Assembly: GCF_031119625.1 (NCBI RefSeq)
Contig: NZ_JAVHZV010000029.1
Coordinates: 124,001-188,000 of the forward strand
DNA: 64,000 bases
DNA from: Pseudomonas sp. G34
GTDB taxonomy: Bacteria; Pseudomonadota; Gammaproteobacteria; Pseudomonadales; Pseudomonadaceae
Direction: 5' to 3'
Shown: positions 53,074 through 59,153 of the stretch, one piece after another
Layout: every line of letters starts with the position of its first letter
Position numbering within the stretch: the stretch's first letter is position 1
Position numbers and translations under genes: made by a program
The notes under the pieces: model-generated
Told to the model about the DNA's origin: nothing
Databases searched by the model: none
What the model saw: the letters and a program-made list of their open reading frames with translations, nothing else

Positions 53074-53121
53074 TGGTAATTCTGGCAGGGATGAGTTATT
53101 ACCGAGGGGCGGCAATGGGCC
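53074..53121 (+). promoter_or_regulatory. Cargo-gene promoter and leader, cassette C
   Basis: TGGTAA at 53074-53079, 17 bases, TATTAC at 53097-53102, then GGCAATGGGCC at 53111-53121, a shortened form of the hairpin in cassettes A and B, 27 bases before ATG 53138. Confidence 0.62.
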
Positions 53122-53137
53122 TAACAAAGGAGGATGT

Positions 53138-53362
53138 ATGAGCCACAAGACGAGAATCGTATTCACCATCAAGGAATCGGCTGAGGGAGTGCCATGCCTG
53201 AACATGGAATTTCATGACGACATTCCAGGGCTTCCTGTTGATCCTCCTGCCTTTGACCTACCGGCAGGAACTGATATGGCGAAGGCGCGGGAAATCGCGC
53301 GCTACTTGAACCAGAACCTTGCCGCATATCGTCCATTTCCGCTTGATCCAGCATCGAAGTGA
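53138..53362 (+). CDS. Small hypothetical protein behind cassette C
   Basis: 74 residues, MSHKTRIVFTIKESAEGVPC. Beta strand then helix (AKAREIARYLNQNLAAY). AAAGGAGGATGT gives a very strong ribosome site. Third of the plus-strand genes with the shared promoter cassette. Function unknown. Confidence 0.65.
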   Translation: MSHKTRIVFTIKESAEGVPCLNMEFHDDIPGLPVDPPAFDLPAGTDMAKAREIARYLNQNLAAYRPFPLDPASK

Positions 53363-53441
53363 TTTGCTGAGTTTCTGCTCAGCAGTTGGTTGCGACCGAC
53401 CATTCCTTTTGATGATTGAGGCTGACGGTCACGCCTACGCG

Positions 53442-53687
53442 TCACACTGATGTGATTTCGCGCAGGGCTTTGTCATCGAGGCGGTCGGCGCCGCAGATCA
53501 GGCGGCTGATGAGGTCTTGCGGCTCCTCGATGCCCAGCCGCTCCATGGAGCGAATCAACTGGGCGTCGGTGGCCTTGAAGAGGTGGAGCTTGATGGTGCG
53601 CGACAGAAGCCTGGCCAGGCGTTCTTCTTCGGCCAGCCTGTCGCGCTCTCGCTGCTCCTGCTTTCGTACAGTTGCTGACTTGGCCAT
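53442..53687 (-). CDS. Small charged helical phage protein
   Basis: 81 residues starting MAKSATVRKQEQRERDRLAE, a strongly charged helix up to about residue 35 and then a second helical part (LIRSMERLGIEEPQDLISRL). The ATG overlaps the TGA of the preceding gene as TGATG. Unknown function. Confidence 0.62.
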   Translation of the reverse strand: MAKSATVRKQEQRERDRLAEEERLARLLSRTIKLHLFKATDAQLIRSMERLGIEEPQDLISRLICGADRLDDKALREITSV

Positions 53688-54040
53688 CAAGCACTCCGTG
53701 ATCCAGGGAGCTGGATGCCGTGCCGAGCCATGAACTGCTCGAACGCCACTGGTCCAAGGCCCAGCTTTTTGCGAATGTGCTGTGAGCCTAGGCCGGTTGC
53801 CGCCAACGCCGCGGCGCGCTGTGACAGGTCCTTATCCTTGCGATCCAGCTCGCGCCGGCTGTTGCGGCTCAGGTGCAGCTGGGTGCGTACTCGGTCGCGC
53901 AGCTTGCCGACGCGCTCGGGCAGTCGGTCGGTGATCGCCAGCTGGTCGACCTGTCCGCCAGCGGCCAGGAATTGCTCCTGCAGGGCCGCCAGTTCGTCAC
54001 GCTCGGGAGCGCGGAGTTGGATGCTGGTTGCTGCAAGCAT
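53687..54040 (-). CDS. Hypothetical phage protein
   Basis: 117 residues, MLAATSIQLRAPERDELAAL. Coiled-coil-like first 75 residues, then LAATGLGSQHIRKKLGLGPV, which resembles a small helix-turn-helix. ATG 54040 is supported by GAGG five bases upstream; a GTG two codons earlier is also in frame. It follows the exonuclease gene by seven bases. Confidence 0.62.
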   Translation of the reverse strand: MLAATSIQLRAPERDELAALQEQFLAAGGQVDQLAITDRLPERVGKLRDRVRTQLHLSRNSRRELDRKDKDLSQRAAALAATGLGSQHIRKKLGLGPVAFEQFMARHGIQLPGSRSA

Positions 54041-54047
54041 GGGCACC

Positions 54048-55667
54048 TCACGCAGCGATGCGGCTCTGCTGAGCCTGCTGGATATGGTTGATCAGCGCCG
54101 AGCAGATCGCCGGGAAGTCTGCGGCGCGGTACAAGACGGCGGCACGCTCACGGCCAACAGCCTCGAAGCCGATTGAGCGCAGGAAGTCACCGGTCAGGTT
54201 GAAGCCCAACCGGCCGTTGATGTCGCCGAGCTTGATGCGCTGGCCATCGTCAACGGCAGCGGCCGGCGCCGGAGCGGCATGCGTAACCGGTGCCGACTGC
54301 TGAGGTTGCAGCGTTGGCTCCGGCTGACTGGCCGGGGCGACCGGTGCCGCCGCCTCCTTGGCTTGAGCCTCTGCAGCCTGGCGCTTCTGTGCCTCTGCCT
54401 GCTCATGATCATGGATGCGCACCTTGATCAGGGCGACCAGATCATCGTTGGCCTTCAGCACCAGTTCCTGGAAGTCAGCGAACAGGAAGGAGTGGTCTGC
54501 AGCCAGCTCGCGTAGGCTCGTGATGTTGACCTTCACGCCTTCGGCAATGCGAGACGCCTCGCTCTTCGCCCGGGCCAGCTCGGTAGCTGCGGCATCGCGC
54601 AGGCTGGCGATCGTCTTCTTGCCCTTGATCGCTCCAGCGAAGTCAGCAGCGATGCGCGGCAAACGTGCCTTACTGCCGAACGACGCATTCAGCTCGTCGA
54701 CGTGCGTCTGCAGGGCTTTGGCCGCGTCGATGACGATATCTTCTCGGATCGATTTCTTCCGTGCCTCAACCAGTTTGCTCAGCTCGAGACGCTTGGCTCG
54801 GGCGGCGGCCGCGATCTCGTCGATAGCCCGGAAGAGGGCATCGATGCTTTCGGTCTGGCTGAGTGCATGCTGCTTGGCGGCAGCCAGGCGATCTTCCACC
54901 TCGCTGCACCACTTCACCGTCGTGTCGGCGTCGGCGAAGTGCTGGTCAGTCTGCAGGTCGGTATTGATGCCCTGGAACACGTCCAGCGCGTGCGCCTTGA
55001 ACGCGTCCAGATTGCTGGCGGTGACCATACCAGTCACCTCGATGCGCAGAGCCGGCAGCGAATCGGGTGCGCTACCGACCACCTGTGCCGCCGCCGGCGC
55101 TGGCTGGAACGAAGCCAGATCCGCTTCGAACTGACGCCAGCCGGCCAGCAACTGCTCGCGGCGGCCCGGCTCAGGGCGATATTCCATCTGCACCAGGTTC
55201 TGCTCTGTCCCATCCGAGCATACGAAGATCACGCGGTCAGCACCGGTTACCAGGAGCTGCTGCTCGAGCTGCCAGAAGTAGTGCGGGTCGAGTTCGCGGG
55301 CGCGCACCCGTGCCGCCAGGTTCTCGTTCCACAGCTTGTGCTCGAACAGGACGTTGCCGAGCATGTCCATGCCGTCCACGCTGGCCAGCAGGTTGCCCTC
55401 GGTGGCGACGACCGGGAACAGGTCCTCGCCGATCTGTGCTTCGATGATGGCCCGGGCCAGGGCTTCCGTCTCATGGCCACGATCGAACAGCTTCTGCTGG
55501 GCGGCGCTGACCTCCGGCACGATGCCGGTCTTCTTCTGGGCGAGCAGATCAGATCGAGACTGATACTTCGAAGCGCCCATCATTGCCGGCGCCTCGCTTG
55601 CGGTGAAGTAGCCGGAGCGAAGGGCCAGCCACTCTGGCGAACCCTGGGGGACATTATGAATTTGCAT
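54048..55667 (-). CDS. YqaJ-type phage exonuclease, long form
   Basis: 539 residues. Residues 1-200 are the YqaJ/lambda-exonuclease domain: GSPEWLALRSGYFTASEAPA, then FDRGHETEALARA, and LASVDGMDMLGNVLFEHKLW with the catalytic Asp, Glu and Lys. The next 200 residues are helical and coiled coil, and a Pro/Ala/Gln linker leads to a C-terminal domain (IKLGDINGRLGFNLTGDFLR). The long tail is unusual; lambda exonuclease itself has 226 residues. It works with RecT, whose gene overlaps it by 14 bases, in single-strand annealing recombination. Confidence 0.88.
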   Translation of the reverse strand: MQIHNVPQGSPEWLALRSGYFTASEAPAMMGASKYQSRSDLLAQKKTGIVPEVSAAQQKLFDRGHETEALARAIIEAQIGEDLFPVVATEGNLLASVDGMDMLGNVLFEHKLWNENLAARVRARELDPHYFWQLEQQLLVTGADRVIFVCSDGTEQNLVQMEYRPEPGRREQLLAGWRQFEADLASFQPAPAAAQVVGSAPDSLPALRIEVTGMVTASNLDAFKAHALDVFQGINTDLQTDQHFADADTTVKWCSEVEDRLAAAKQHALSQTESIDALFRAIDEIAAAARAKRLELSKLVEARKKSIREDIVIDAAKALQTHVDELNASFGSKARLPRIAADFAGAIKGKKTIASLRDAAATELARAKSEASRIAEGVKVNITSLRELAADHSFLFADFQELVLKANDDLVALIKVRIHDHEQAEAQKRQAAEAQAKEAAAPVAPASQPEPTLQPQQSAPVTHAAPAPAAAVDDGQRIKLGDINGRLGFNLTGDFLRSIGFEAVGRERAAVLYRAADFPAICSALINHIQQAQQSRIAA

Positions 55668-56409
55668 GGTCGAGCTCTCCTTCAAGGGCCGCCAGCGCAA
55701 GGATCCTGTCCTTCTGCGCGTCGGTGAGGGTGTACTTGCTGCTGATGGTGGCGATCAGGTGCTCCGGACTGGTGCGCCCCGCTTTGATGGCGTCAACCCA
55801 GGCGTCGCGACTCTCTTCGAGCTTGCTGTCGGGATAGGGCGGCAGACCCTCGGCTTTCGGTGCCGGCCGGCTGGCGTTCACCTCGCGCTCGGTCGGCGTA
55901 TCCATGACCTCTTCTGCGACCGGCATGCCTCGAAGCACATCCGGGAAAACGTCGCGCAGCGCGAAGGCCCGAGCACGCAGCTGCAGCATCCGCTTGGGGT
56001 ACTGCGTCCAGGGGCCTGCCTTGCCGGTCAGGTTCGCTGCCTTGGCGTCAGCCATGCTAAACGTCCGGCTCTGCTCGTCTTCACCGCGGCGTTTCACGCG
56101 GCACGTGGCCACATCGCCTTCGATGTTCTCGTACACGTATTCGCAGAGCGGCGAGGAGCGAACCAGGGCGATCACCGCGTCACCCCACAGGGCCGGGCGG
56201 CCGTTGATAACCGCGATGTTCTGCATGGCCTGCATTGGCTGTAGGCCCAGCTCCATGCCCCACTGGATTGCTACCAGGATGTTGCCCGGGTTGTTGGCGA
56301 AGTCCTTCGGGACGATGGTCGATTTAGCCAGGTAATCGGCGAAGCGCAGTGCCTCGTCGATCGTCTGCGGCGCGAGGCTAAAGGCTTGTTTCAGGGCGAG
56401 TTCGCTCAC
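55654..56409 (-). CDS. recT: RecT-family single-strand annealing protein
   Basis: 251 residues. The RecT core includes ILVAIQWGMELGLQPMQAMQ, IAVINGRPALWGDAVIALV and YPKRMLQLRARAFALRDVFP. It binds single-stranded DNA and anneals complementary strands, together with the YqaJ exonuclease. ATG follows GGAAGGAGCCATTCCGTG. The pair is the Red/RecET-type system of this phage. Confidence 0.93.
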   Translation of the reverse strand: MSELALKQAFSLAPQTIDEALRFADYLAKSTIVPKDFANNPGNILVAIQWGMELGLQPMQAMQNIAVINGRPALWGDAVIALVRSSPLCEYVYENIEGDVATCRVKRRGEDEQSRTFSMADAKAANLTGKAGPWTQYPKRMLQLRARAFALRDVFPDVLRGMPVAEEVMDTPTEREVNASRPAPKAEGLPPYPDSKLEESRDAWVDAIKAGRTSPEHLIATISSKYTLTDAQKDRILALAALEGELDHANS

Positions 56410-56455
56410 GGAATGGCTCCTTCCGAAAGTGGCGATGGATTGAGAAAGTGTCGAG

Positions 56456-56560
56456 TCAGGCCAGGGACGGCCCGAGAACAGCGAGGATCAGGAAGAGGGT
56501 GATCATGGCCAGGGCGCCGCGCCAGATTCCGTAGCGGCGGGCGCGTTGGTGCCGAGTCAT
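56456..56560 (-). CDS. Tiny membrane protein 2 (coupled)
   Basis: 34 codons: MTRHQRARRYGIWRGALAMI then TLFLILAVLGPSLA. Positively charged N-terminus, one membrane helix (15-32). GGGGGAGCC is directly before the ATG, which overlaps the stop of the preceding tiny gene as ATGA. Found by eye; function unknown. Confidence 0.65.
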   Translation of the reverse strand: MTRHQRARRYGIWRGALAMITLFLILAVLGPSLA

Positions 56561-56676
56561 GGCTCCCCCTGCTGGCACGGTCCAGGCGACTGGCCAATGC
56601 GGTCAATCAGCGGATCGTTGCCAGCGAACAGAACTACCAGCACCGTCAGGCAGATCCAGAACGCAGCGTCACCCAT
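56557..56676 (-). CDS. Tiny membrane protein 1 (coupled)
   Basis: 39 codons: MGDAAFWICLTVLVVLFAGN then DPLIDRIGQSPGPCQQGEP. One membrane helix (5-19) and a short polar tail. GGAGGTGCGCA precedes the ATG. It overlaps the gene before it by eight bases and the tiny gene after it by four, so a chain of coupled genes leads from 57243 to 56456. Confidence 0.65.
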   Translation of the reverse strand: MGDAAFWICLTVLVVLFAGNDPLIDRIGQSPGPCQQGEP

Positions 56677-56869
56677 TGCGCACCTCCAGGTAGCGCCGGC
56701 CACCCTTGATAGTCAGCAGCGAGCGGATTGGCGTGTCGGTGAAGCGCGTATCGCGGGGCAGGCCCAAGGCATCGGGCAGTGACTGGCCGCGCTGCAGGAG
56801 GATGGTGTGCCGCTGCTCGACCTCGGCCAGCTGCTCGTCGGCGATGGTGGTGACGGGATTCGTGGTCAT
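56669..56869 (-). CDS. Small hypothetical phage protein
   Basis: 66 residues, MTTNPVTTIADEQLAEVEQR, helical then a strand pair ending GGRRYLEVRNG. GGAGGG lies eight bases before ATG 56869. The ATG overlaps the previous stop as TGATG. Unknown function. Confidence 0.62.
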   Translation of the reverse strand: MTTNPVTTIADEQLAEVEQRHTILLQRGQSLPDALGLPRDTRFTDTPIRSLLTIKGGRRYLEVRNG

Positions 56870-57243
56870 CAGAAGTCCCTCCACTTCGCGGCAGCTTCCG
56901 CCGCAGCCGTGTGAGGCCTCAGCATCTTCTCAGCCACCTGGCGGGCCAGGTCGCTATATCGGGTACCGAACGCACCGTGCCCGCGGGCCAGGGTCCAGTC
57001 CAGATGATATGTCGCGTCGTTCGCGTAAATGTCGGCGGCCTGCTGGCCGAACTCAATGATGAAGTCGAGCGCCCTGACGACGACCTTCGGGCTGAACGAG
57101 ACCGTCACATCAGAGCCCAGCACCAGGGTCTTGATGCTGTCTTCCAGCCATTCCTGGCCGGCGCTGGTTTCGATCCAGGGCGTAGGGGCTGTGTCCGGCT
57201 CGGCGCCGTCGTGCCGCCACTGGCATTGCTGTAATGCGTTCAT
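56869..57243 (-). CDS. Hypothetical phage protein
   Basis: 124 residues from ATG 57243 (MNALQQCQWRHDGAEPDTAP). Contains VTVSFSPKVVVRALDFIIEF and ends in a helix LARQVAEKMLRPHTAAAEAA. Not recognised. It overlaps the previous gene's stop by four bases (ATGA). The open frame upstream to 57696 is not coding. Confidence 0.65.
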   Translation of the reverse strand: MNALQQCQWRHDGAEPDTAPTPWIETSAGQEWLEDSIKTLVLGSDVTVSFSPKVVVRALDFIIEFGQQAADIYANDATYHLDWTLARGHGAFGTRYSDLARQVAEKMLRPHTAAAEAAAKWRDF

Positions 57244-57461
57244 ACGCGAGCCTCCGCTGCTTCTCGACACTCGCGCGCGGACAGGCGATACCCGTCGTTG
57301 CGCTCGACCACATGCACACCGCCATGAAGGCCGCGCTCTTTGTTGAGCCGGTTGGCCTCGCCGATGCAGGTGTCGAGGTCGACGTTTTCGAAGACCTGCC
57401 GCTCGCCAGCGATGCTGATGAATAGAACTCTGTTCACAGTGGTGATCCTCATAAACAGCAT
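57240..57461 (-). CDS. Hypothetical phage protein with a structured start region
   Basis: 73 residues if ATG 57461 is used (MLFMRITTVNRVLFISIAGE), or 70 from ATG 57452. Small alpha/beta protein with HGGVHVVERNDGYRLSAREC. Neither ATG has a good Shine-Dalgarno. The first lies inside a 15-bp inverted repeat, the second just outside it, so access to the start may depend on RNA folding. Confidence 0.58.
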   Translation of the reverse strand: MLFMRITTVNRVLFISIAGERQVFENVDLDTCIGEANRLNKERGLHGGVHVVERNDGYRLSARECREAAEARV

Positions 57462-57532
57462 TGGTCAGGCGACCGGCGTCGGTGACCAAGCCGGGGCTGC
57501 GTGAATAGCCTGCCGGGCGCCTGCCAATGCTG
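57456..57532. repeat. 15-bp inverted repeat over a start codon
   Basis: CAGCATTGGTCAGGCG at 57456-57471 and CGCCTGCCAATGCTG at 57518-57532 are inverse copies except for one inserted T. The 46 bases between them are GC-rich with smaller hairpins. It spans the region between the csrA terminator and the next gene. Confidence 0.7.
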
Positions 57533-57553
57533 TTGGGCTGGGGAAATGCGGGC

Positions 57554-57581
57554 ATAAAAATCCCGGCGTATAGCCGGGACC
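57554..57581 (-). terminator. Terminator after csrA
   Basis: On the minus strand GTCCCGGC TATAC GCCGGGATTTTTAT: an eight-base stem with five T, 24 bases past the csrA stop. It would end or attenuate the pL transcript before the recombination genes unless antitermination occurs. Confidence 0.82.
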
Positions 57582-57604
57582 AGGTATTGCAGCGGGCCAG
57601 GTAG

Positions 57605-57799
57605 TCAGGACGCCTTGGCGTGCTGCTTCTCGCCCTGGATGCGGTCGTAGATCTCTTCGCGGTGAACCGCGATCTGCTTGGGCGCCGTGACGCCAATCTT
57701 GACCTGGCCGCCGGCGATGCCGGTCACCGTTACGGTGATACGGTCAGCGCCTTCGCCGATGATGAGTGCTTCGCCTACGCGACGGGTGAGCATGAGCAT
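57605..57799 (-). CDS. csrA: Prophage-encoded CsrA/RsmA homolog
   Basis: 64 residues: MLMLTRRVGEALIIGEGADR, then GGQVKIGVTAPKQIAVHREE and IYDRI. The RNA-contacting residues of CsrA (the LTRR start and the VHREEIYxRI region with its key Arg) are conserved; GEGADR carries a small insertion in the first turn. CsrA dimers bind GGA in RNA hairpins and repress or stabilise messages. ATG 57799 is preceded by GGAAAGGAACACACC. A two-stem RNA element lies 23 bases upstream of the ATG. The host GacA that controls the Rsm pathway is encoded in the same window. Confidence 0.93.
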   Translation of the reverse strand: MLMLTRRVGEALIIGEGADRITVTVTGIAGGQVKIGVTAPKQIAVHREEIYDRIQGEKQHAKAS

Positions 57800-57822
57800 G
57801 GTGTGTTCCTTTCCGTGGGGTT

Positions 57823-57865
57823 GATTTCCCGTCTGGCCCTGTCGCCAAGGCCAGCCAGTGAAATC
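57823..57865 (-). promoter_or_regulatory. Two-stem RNA element, copy 1 (before csrA)
   Basis: 43 bases. Outer stem GATTTC / GAAATC, inner stem CTGGCC / GGCCAG, 10-base loop TTGGCGACAG on the transcript strand, with ACT and GGG flanking. It begins inside the stop codon of the upstream gene and ends 23 bases before the csrA ATG. Confidence 0.75.
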
Positions 57866-58043
57866 AGGCCGCACGCACCTTGCTGGCCCGCGCCTTCAGT
57901 TCCTTGCCGCCTACGTCGACGATCAAATACTCGCCGCCGCCCCGGCCACTGCCCAGGTTCTTGATGCCTACGAACTTGCCCGACTTATCGGTGCCGCGTG
58001 GGTTGGTGAGGATGACGTCCTGGCCTTTCTTGAACGCGCTCAT
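57864..58043 (-). CDS. Small basic protein, KOW-like
   Basis: 59 codons: MSAFKKGQDVILTNPRGTDK then SGKFVGIKNLGSGRGGGEYL and IVDVGGKELKARASKVRAA. KGQDVILTNPRG and YLIVDVGGKEL suggest a small beta barrel of the KOW/SH3 type, net positively charged, likely nucleic-acid binding. AGAGGCAACACC precedes the ATG. It lies between two copies of the RNA element. Found by eye, just under common length limits; family assignment tentative. Confidence 0.72.
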   Translation of the reverse strand: MSAFKKGQDVILTNPRGTDKSGKFVGIKNLGSGRGGGEYLIVDVGGKELKARASKVRAA

Positions 58044-58064
58044 GGTGTTGCCTCTGCTGTGGTT

Positions 58065-58107
58065 GATTTCCCGGATACCCCTGTCGCCAAGGGTATCGAG
58101 TGAAATC
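58065..58107 (-). promoter_or_regulatory. Two-stem RNA element, copy 2 (before the KOW-like gene)
   Basis: 43 bases. Outer stem GATTTC / GAAATC, inner stem GATACCC / GGGTATC, loop TTGGCGACAG identical to copy 1. Only the inner stem differs, and it remains fully paired. It starts two bases after the stop of the LuxR-type gene and ends 21 bases before the next ATG. Confidence 0.75.
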
Positions 58108-58109
58108 CT

Positions 58110-58481
58110 TCACGCGGCCAGGGATACGTCCTCGACCTTGCGAGCGATGCGAAACTGGACATAGCTGCGAGGTGTGGCAGGGCGGCGTGGTGTGGGAGCG
58201 TCGTGATGCCCGGTGCCGATCAGCAGGGCCAGGGCGAGCGGGGCGATGATGCCGCGGCGGTATGCCTCCATCGCCAGCCCACGAATGGAGCGCTGCATGC
58301 CCAGCTTGTGCTTGGCATCGTCGATCCTATCCTTCGCCGTCCAGGGTGAGACGCCCATTTGCTTGGCTATCTGCTTGATGGTCAGGTCGCCGGCGGCCAG
58401 CACCGTCGCTTCCAGCTCGCGCGGCGCCAGGCCCTTGTCCTTGAATCCCTGCCAGTTGCCGAAAATGATCGTGTCGTTCAA
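58110..58481 (-). CDS. LuxR-type helix-turn-helix protein
   Basis: 123 residues. LAPRELEATVLAAGDLTIKQ, IAKQMGVSPWTAKDRI and DDAKHKLG form a LuxR/GerE-type HTH at about 18-62; no receiver or ligand domain is present. A hydrophobic patch RGIIAPLALALLIG follows (about 76-89). ATG follows GGAAGGCGAGAATTGA. Second gene of the pL operon; probably a transcription factor for phage or host genes. Confidence 0.8.
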   Translation of the reverse strand: MNDTIIFGNWQGFKDKGLAPRELEATVLAAGDLTIKQIAKQMGVSPWTAKDRIDDAKHKLGMQRSIRGLAMEAYRRGIIAPLALALLIGTGHHDAPTPRRPATPRSYVQFRIARKVEDVSLAA

Positions 58482-58505
58482 TTCTCGCCTTCCTTGATGC
58501 GATGA

Positions 58506-58721
58506 TCAGGCCGCTATGCGGATGCCGCGGCTGACCTTCGGTGTGATGGTGATGTGGCCTTTCCTGGCAATTTCTTCCAGGAGGGTCTGAGCTGCATTCG
58601 GTGACGCGAAGCCGAAGTGCTTGGCCAGCTCGACCCGCGTGGGCGGCCAGCCGTTCTGCTCGATCATCGCCTTGATCGCGTCGAGCACTTCCTGCTGCCG
58701 GGGAGTGAGTTTCTGTTTCAT
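58506..58721 (-). CDS. Stand-alone LexA DNA-binding domain
   Basis: 71 residues: MKQKLTPRQQEVLDAIKAMI, NGWPPTRVELAKHFGFASPN, ARKGHITITPKVSRGIRI. This is the winged-helix N-domain of LexA from end to end, and it stops exactly where the hinge and Ser-Lys protease domain would begin. It should bind LexA-like sites but cannot dimerise through, or be cut in, a protease domain. First gene of the pL operon. AAGGACATG puts a Shine-Dalgarno next to the start, and the third RNA element lies 15 bases upstream. Confidence 0.85.
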   Translation of the reverse strand: MKQKLTPRQQEVLDAIKAMIEQNGWPPTRVELAKHFGFASPNAAQTLLEEIARKGHITITPKVSRGIRIAA

Positions 58722-58735
58722 GTCCTTGCCCTCTG

Positions 58736-58776
58736 GATTCCCAAAGCACCCGGTTGCCCAGGTGCTTCAGTGAATC
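58736..58776 (-). promoter_or_regulatory. Two-stem RNA element, copy 3 (before the LexA-domain gene)
   Basis: 41 bases. Outer stem GATTC / GAATC, inner stem AAGCACC / GGTGCTT, loop TGGGCAACCG on the transcript strand, which fits TKGGCRACMG together with the other two. It ends 15 bases before the ATG at 58721. Confidence 0.7.
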
Positions 58777-59048
58777 GCTTTCCATCCCATGCGTTGCGCC
58801 GGAGTCCTCTCTCTGGCCGGGTCACACATTTCGTGTTCGGTGTTCTTCCCGACTGGCTTGCATGGTTTGGCGTCCTCCCATATGGGGAGTCCGGCAGGTA
58901 CCAGAGCCTGCGTGGGGCGTGAAATTTGTTACTCGCGCTGTACTGGCAAGCCAGGATCACGCCGCGAGGATTCCAAGTTGTGAAAGAGCGTTCGGGTTGC
59001 CCCAGGCCTCTCGGCCTTCAGCGCGGTGTTCTGCGCTTCGATGGATAA
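58777..59048 (-). other. Long untranslated leader of the pL operon
   Basis: About 270 bases from the expected start of the pL transcript to RNA element copy 3. CTCCC ATATG GGGAG at 58875-58889 is a small hairpin. An 80-codon minus-strand frame (58718-58960) has no ribosome site and no recognised text. The length and place fit a leader with antitermination signals, but I cannot identify boxA or boxB. Confidence 0.5.
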
Positions 59049-59078
59049 AATATAAGCCCGCTTATCTTGATGCGTCAA
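59049..59078 (-). promoter_or_regulatory. Early leftward promoter pL
   Basis: On the minus strand TTGACG at 59078-59073 and TATATT at 59054-59049 with an 18-base spacer. One operator covers the spacer and -10 side and the other touches the -35, as in a repressor-controlled phage promoter. Confidence 0.78.
59052..59065. promoter_or_regulatory. Phage operator OL, proximal
   Basis: ATAAGCCCGCTTAT, a perfect ATAAGC-NN-GCTTAT palindrome. The same motif occurs three times between cI and cro. It overlaps the pL -10 region. Confidence 0.82.
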
Positions 59079-59091
59079 TAAGCATGCTTAT
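59078..59091. promoter_or_regulatory. Phage operator OL, distal
   Basis: ATAAGCATGCTTAT, also a perfect copy, centred 26 bases from the other. It abuts the pL -35 box. Confidence 0.82.
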
Positions 59092-59111
59092 ATTTATTTT
59101 CGAACGCCCAC

Positions 59112-59137
59112 AAAAAAGCCCGCACGTGGCGGGCTCG
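59112..59137 (-). terminator. Terminator after the zinc-ribbon membrane gene
   Basis: GCCCGC CACGT GCGGGC followed by TTTTTTG on the minus strand, 17 bases beyond the stop at 59154. It insulates that gene from pL. Confidence 0.88.
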
Positions 59138-59153
59138 TTCGCGATCAGGCGGC

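Noticed and set aside
58718..58960. 80-codon minus-strand frame in the pL leader
   Set aside because: No ribosome site, crosses RNA element copy 3, overlaps the start of the LexA-domain gene, and its text is not recognised.
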